NCBI GenBank assembly: GCA_041500225.1
Contig: JBGQLV010000088.1
Span: 1-7,490 of the forward strand
Reading direction: 5' to 3'
DNA: 7,490 nucleotides
Origin: 0-14-3-00-41-53 sp041500225
Lineage (GTDB): Bacteria; Nitrospirota; Thermodesulfovibrionia; Thermodesulfovibrionales; SM23-35
Every line of letters starts with the position of its first letter. Positions within the stretch are counted from its first letter, which is position 1. Made by a program: the position numbers and the translations under genes. Below the pieces are notes generated by a model. The model ran no database searches. It was given only the letters and a program-made list of their open reading frames with translations, and was not told the origin of the DNA. Shown piece after piece: positions 5,395-7,490 of the stretch.

Positions 5395-6027
5395 ATGAAT
5401 ATTAGGGAAAGGACACCGGAGGTTATAAGGAGGTTAAAAAAAGAGTATCCCGAGCTAAAGACAGTCCTTAACTTCAAGAACCCCTTTGAACTTCTTGTTG
5501 CTACAATACTTTCTGCACAGACTACAGATACACTTGTTAACAGGGTGACTGAAAACCTTTTTAAAAAATACAAATCTGTTAAAGATTATGCAGATGCCTC
5601 TCTTGAGGCACTCCAAAAAGACTTAAGCTCTATAAATTTCTATAAGACTAAGGCCAAAAATATTCAAGGCTCTGCAAAGATGATAGAGGAAAGATTTAAT
5701 TCAAAGGTTCCAAAACAAATGGAAGAACTCACGAGCCTTCCCGGTGTTGCCCGGAAAACGGCCAACATAATACTTTCCAATGCTTATGGTATTAACGAAG
5801 GGATTGCCGTGGATACCCATGTCAGGAGGCTCGCTTACAGACTTGGGCTTACAAAGAACGAAGATCCTGTCAAGATAGAAAAAGACTTGATGCCGTTAAC
5901 CCCAAAACAAGAATGGGGGAACCTTTCACATCTATTAATATTTCATGGAAGAAAGGTATGCCAGGCAAAAAAGCCTAAGCACCAGGAATGCATCCTTTAC
6001 GATATTTGTCCGTCGAGAAATATATAA
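5395..6027 (+). CDS. nth: Endonuclease III (DNA glycosylase/AP lyase)
   Basis: A 210-aa protein of normal family length (E. coli Nth is 211 aa), acting in base excision repair: it removes oxidised pyrimidines and cleaves the abasic site. The N-terminal NPFELLVATILSAQTTD block is characteristic. The helix-hairpin-helix LPGVARKTANIIL (residues 115-127) carries the catalytic Lys121, and AVDTHVRR holds the catalytic Asp140. The C-terminal [4Fe-4S] region has Cys189, Cys199 and Cys205. The family pattern C-x6-C-x2-C-x5-C here reads C-x6-H-x2-C-x5-C, with His196 (codon CAC at 5980-5982) in place of the second Cys. The cluster may use His as a ligand or be unstable. ATG 5395 is preceded by a modest GAG at -8. 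The gene belongs to a plus-strand run with the flavoprotein and the downstream protease-like gene. Confidence 0.94.
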   Translation: MNIRERTPEVIRRLKKEYPELKTVLNFKNPFELLVATILSAQTTDTLVNRVTENLFKKYKSVKDYADASLEALQKDLSSINFYKTKAKNIQGSAKMIEERFNSKVPKQMEELTSLPGVARKTANIILSNAYGINEGIAVDTHVRRLAYRLGLTKNEDPVKIEKDLMPLTPKQEWGNLSHLLIFHGRKVCQAKKPKHQECILYDICPSRNI

Positions 6028-6072
6028 GAAACAAATCATGCATTTGAGATAAACGTAGACTATCAGGATAAA

Positions 6073-7344
6073 ATGAGAAGAAGTTTTTTGTCGATAATTC
6101 ATTTTCCCATTATGTTGCTTTTAATTTTAGTAGTTTCACGTGTTGATGCTAAAGTCCCTGATATTGTACTAAAACAAAAAAATACAGTTGTCACCATTTA
6201 TGTTGATGATAAGAATGGAAAGCGCATTGCTTCAGGAAGTGGATTTATTGTTGATCAAAACGGGGTCATCGTAACTAATTGCAACATTATCGTAAAATGG
6301 TTTGAAGAAGTGGGGAATACACTCAATGCCGAAATAGAAGGAGGTGTCCATTTCCCTATAGAGGACTTAATCTCCTCTAAATGCGAAAATAATCTTGCTC
6401 TATTTAAAATAGAAGCAACAGGACTTCCAGCGGTCAAACTTGCTGCAGACTATAAGCTAATGCAGGGAGAAAGTATTTTTGTTATAGGAAACCAATCAGG
6501 TTTCGAAACTACTATTTCAGATGGCTCTATCAGGAGTATTCGTGGGAAAGACAAGCTTATTCAGATTTCTATTCCTGTTACACCGGAAAGGAGCGGAAGC
6601 CCTGTATTCAATATAAAAGGCGAAGCTATAGGCGCTGTAACATTTCTGCCTAAAAAAGGTAAAGATCTCAACTTTGCTGTTCCTTTGAAGGGTATCGCAA
6701 AACAGCTTGATAGATATAGAAAGCTTAAAAAACAATCAGTAAAAATTGATACGCCCTCTCTCGTTTATATCCCGCGTACAAAACCTTTAACTGAAAGAAA
6801 GACGTTGGAAATAATCCCCCCCTGCCCGACAGACGGCAGGCGGGCCCCTTTAGCAAAGGGGGGAAGGGAGGATTATCAAATAAAAAAAGCGGAAAAAGAT
6901 GCAGACAGCGCCAATGCACATTTTCTCCGTGGGTGTTCCTACGATGAGTTAAATATGTATAAAGAAGCTATAAAAGCATATCAGCAGTCAGTAAAGATTA
7001 AACCTGATTTTGCAGAGGCGTATGTTAATCTTGGTGCAACATATTACAAACTCGGCAGATATGCTAATGCTATTGATGCATATAAGCGAGCTATACAAAT
7101 AAAGCCATCCTCTTCTGTTTACAATAAACTCGGTGCCATTTATATAATTAACGGTAAATATTCAATAGCACGCGATATATTTAAAAAGGCCACAGATATT
7201 GACCCAAACGATGCTGTGGCACACTATAATCTTGGAGTTGCTTATTTTCTTAATGGAGAGACGAACGCAGCTTTTAGAGAATACATCCTCCTAAAAGACC
7301 TTGATAAAGAACGTGCAAAAAGTTTAGTTGATTTAATTTACTAG
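6073..7344 (+). CDS. Secreted trypsin-like pseudoprotease with four TPRs
   Basis: A 423-aa exported protein. The signal peptide (MRRSFLSIIHFPIMLLLILV) probably ends at VDA, about residue 26, so it should act in the periplasm. Residues about 31-215 form a DegP/trypsin-like domain: GSGFIVDQNGVIVTN, FVIGNQSGFETTISDGSI, and SGSPVFNIKGEAIGAV. The triad is broken. The His position (VTNxH) is Asn71, the Asp position (DLAL) is Asn107, and only Ser174 remains, with GNSGGP changed to ERSGSP. Residues 247-268 come from a G+C-rich palindromic repeat. Residues about 280-413 are four TPRs (LGATYYKLGRYANAIDAYKR is a clear one). The start ATG 6073 has AGGA 7 nt upstream. It lies 45 nt after nth. Likely role: a peptide- or partner-binding scaffold in the periplasm, not a protease (inference). 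Confidence 0.88.
   Translation: MRRSFLSIIHFPIMLLLILVVSRVDAKVPDIVLKQKNTVVTIYVDDKNGKRIASGSGFIVDQNGVIVTNCNIIVKWFEEVGNTLNAEIEGGVHFPIEDLISSKCENNLALFKIEATGLPAVKLAADYKLMQGESIFVIGNQSGFETTISDGSIRSIRGKDKLIQISIPVTPERSGSPVFNIKGEAIGAVTFLPKKGKDLNFAVPLKGIAKQLDRYRKLKKQSVKIDTPSLVYIPRTKPLTERKTLEIIPPCPTDGRRAPLAKGGREDYQIKKAEKDADSANAHFLRGCSYDELNMYKEAIKAYQQSVKIKPDFAEAYVNLGATYYKLGRYANAIDAYKRAIQIKPSSSVYNKLGAIYIINGKYSIARDIFKKATDIDPNDAVAHYNLGVAYFLNGETNAAFREYILLKDLDKERAKSLVDLIY
6811..6876 (+). repeat. In-frame 66-bp palindromic (MITE-like) repeat
   Basis: The ends are perfect 7-bp inverted repeats, ATAATCC (6811-6817) and GGATTAT (6870-6876); 10 of 11 outer positions pair. Inside are two hairpins: CCTGCC/GGCAGG (6821-6826, 6835-6840) and CCCCTTT/AAAGGGG (6845-6851, 6855-6861, loop AGC). 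G+C is 41 of 66, far above the flanks. The element is exactly 22 codons and starts on a codon boundary, encoding residues 247-268 in the linker between protease-like domain and TPRs. No clear target duplication is seen. Confidence 0.75.
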
Positions 7345-7490
7345 CGTAAGAAAGTTTATTATTTAACCCAAAAAATGCAATTCATTCATCTTAAGACAGA
7401 CATATATGCATAAAAAGCTTTACCAGCAGCACCTTTGTAAGACACATGATATTCAGAGAGCCTGAATATTTTCATCAGTAACGATTGATA
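7345..7490. other. Right-edge spacer with no convincing gene
   Basis: Plus-strand ORFs here are under 20 codons. On the minus strand one frame is open from the right edge to a TGA at 7386-7388 (35 codons, ending FYAYMSVLR) and could be the tail of a convergent gene. It is too short to judge and has no recognisable motif. A hairpin lies at 7449-7469. Confidence 0.4.
7449..7472 (+). terminator. Possible terminator hairpin
   Basis: ATATTCAG and CTGAATAT form a perfect 8-bp stem with a 5-nt loop (AGAGC), followed by a short T run (7469-7472). The stem is AT-rich, the T run is short, and it is 105 nt past the stop of the pseudoprotease-TPR gene, so this is only a weak intrinsic-terminator candidate. 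Confidence 0.35.

Noticed and set aside
5346..5573. Minus-strand 75-codon ORF opposite the start of nth
   Set aside because: It is a shadow of the conserved nth N-terminus and has no ribosome site.
6255..6919. Minus-strand ORFs opposite the pseudoprotease-TPR gene
   Set aside because: The sense strand encodes a well-supported exported protein; the antisense translations are low-complexity or Cys/Ser/Phe-rich without motifs.
7386..7490. Partial minus-strand gene entering from the right edge
   Set aside because: 35 open codons are not unusual by chance at this base composition, and no motif or composition signal supports it.

Overview
The window is about 38-40% G+C by eye and shows no phage, plasmid, CRISPR, rRNA or tRNA signature. 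Strong GGAGG-type ribosome sites, a textbook sigma-54 promoter and an outer-membrane-type lipoprotein point to a diderm bacterium. The redox enzymes suit an anaerobe or microaerophile, possibly Nitrospirota or a deltaproteobacterial lineage. That placement is a guess from protein flavour, not a measurement.

Layout. (1) Positions 1-293, minus strand: 5' end of a glycine-zipper lipoprotein gene running off the left edge. Positions 294-473 are an AT-rich spacer in which I see no convincing promoter or terminator. (2) Positions 474-4003, minus strand: six closely spaced genes. In order of transcription they are two tandem paralogous microproteins (39 and 34 aa), a 133-aa membrane protein, an 87-aa unknown protein, an Fe/Mn superoxide dismutase and a YyaL-type thioredoxin-fold protein. 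Gaps are 1, 7, 45, 23 and 7 nt, so this reads as one operon. (3) Positions 4004-4350: divergent control region. For the minus operon it carries, in the classical order, two dyads 21 bp apart, a consensus-matching IHF site and a -24/-12 sigma-54 promoter. For the plus side it carries an extended -10 promoter. (4) Positions 4351-7344, plus strand: a thioredoxin-reductase-like flavoprotein with degenerate NADPH motifs, a 23-codon ORF with a near-perfect Shine-Dalgarno, endonuclease III with a His in place of one cluster Cys, and a secreted pseudoprotease-TPR protein carrying an in-frame palindromic repeat. (5) Positions 7345-7490: mostly non-coding, with one hairpin.

Working model (inference). 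The minus operon is an inducible oxidative-stress or envelope-redox unit. An enhancer-binding protein on the tandem dyads, helped by IHF bending, would switch on sigma-54 transcription of superoxide dismutase and a thioredoxin-fold protein together with uncharacterised small membrane proteins. The divergent disulfide reductase homologue fits a redox theme. The most novel items are the paralogous microproteins (motif GWWxxH, then G[HY] 11 residues later) and their sigma-54 control.
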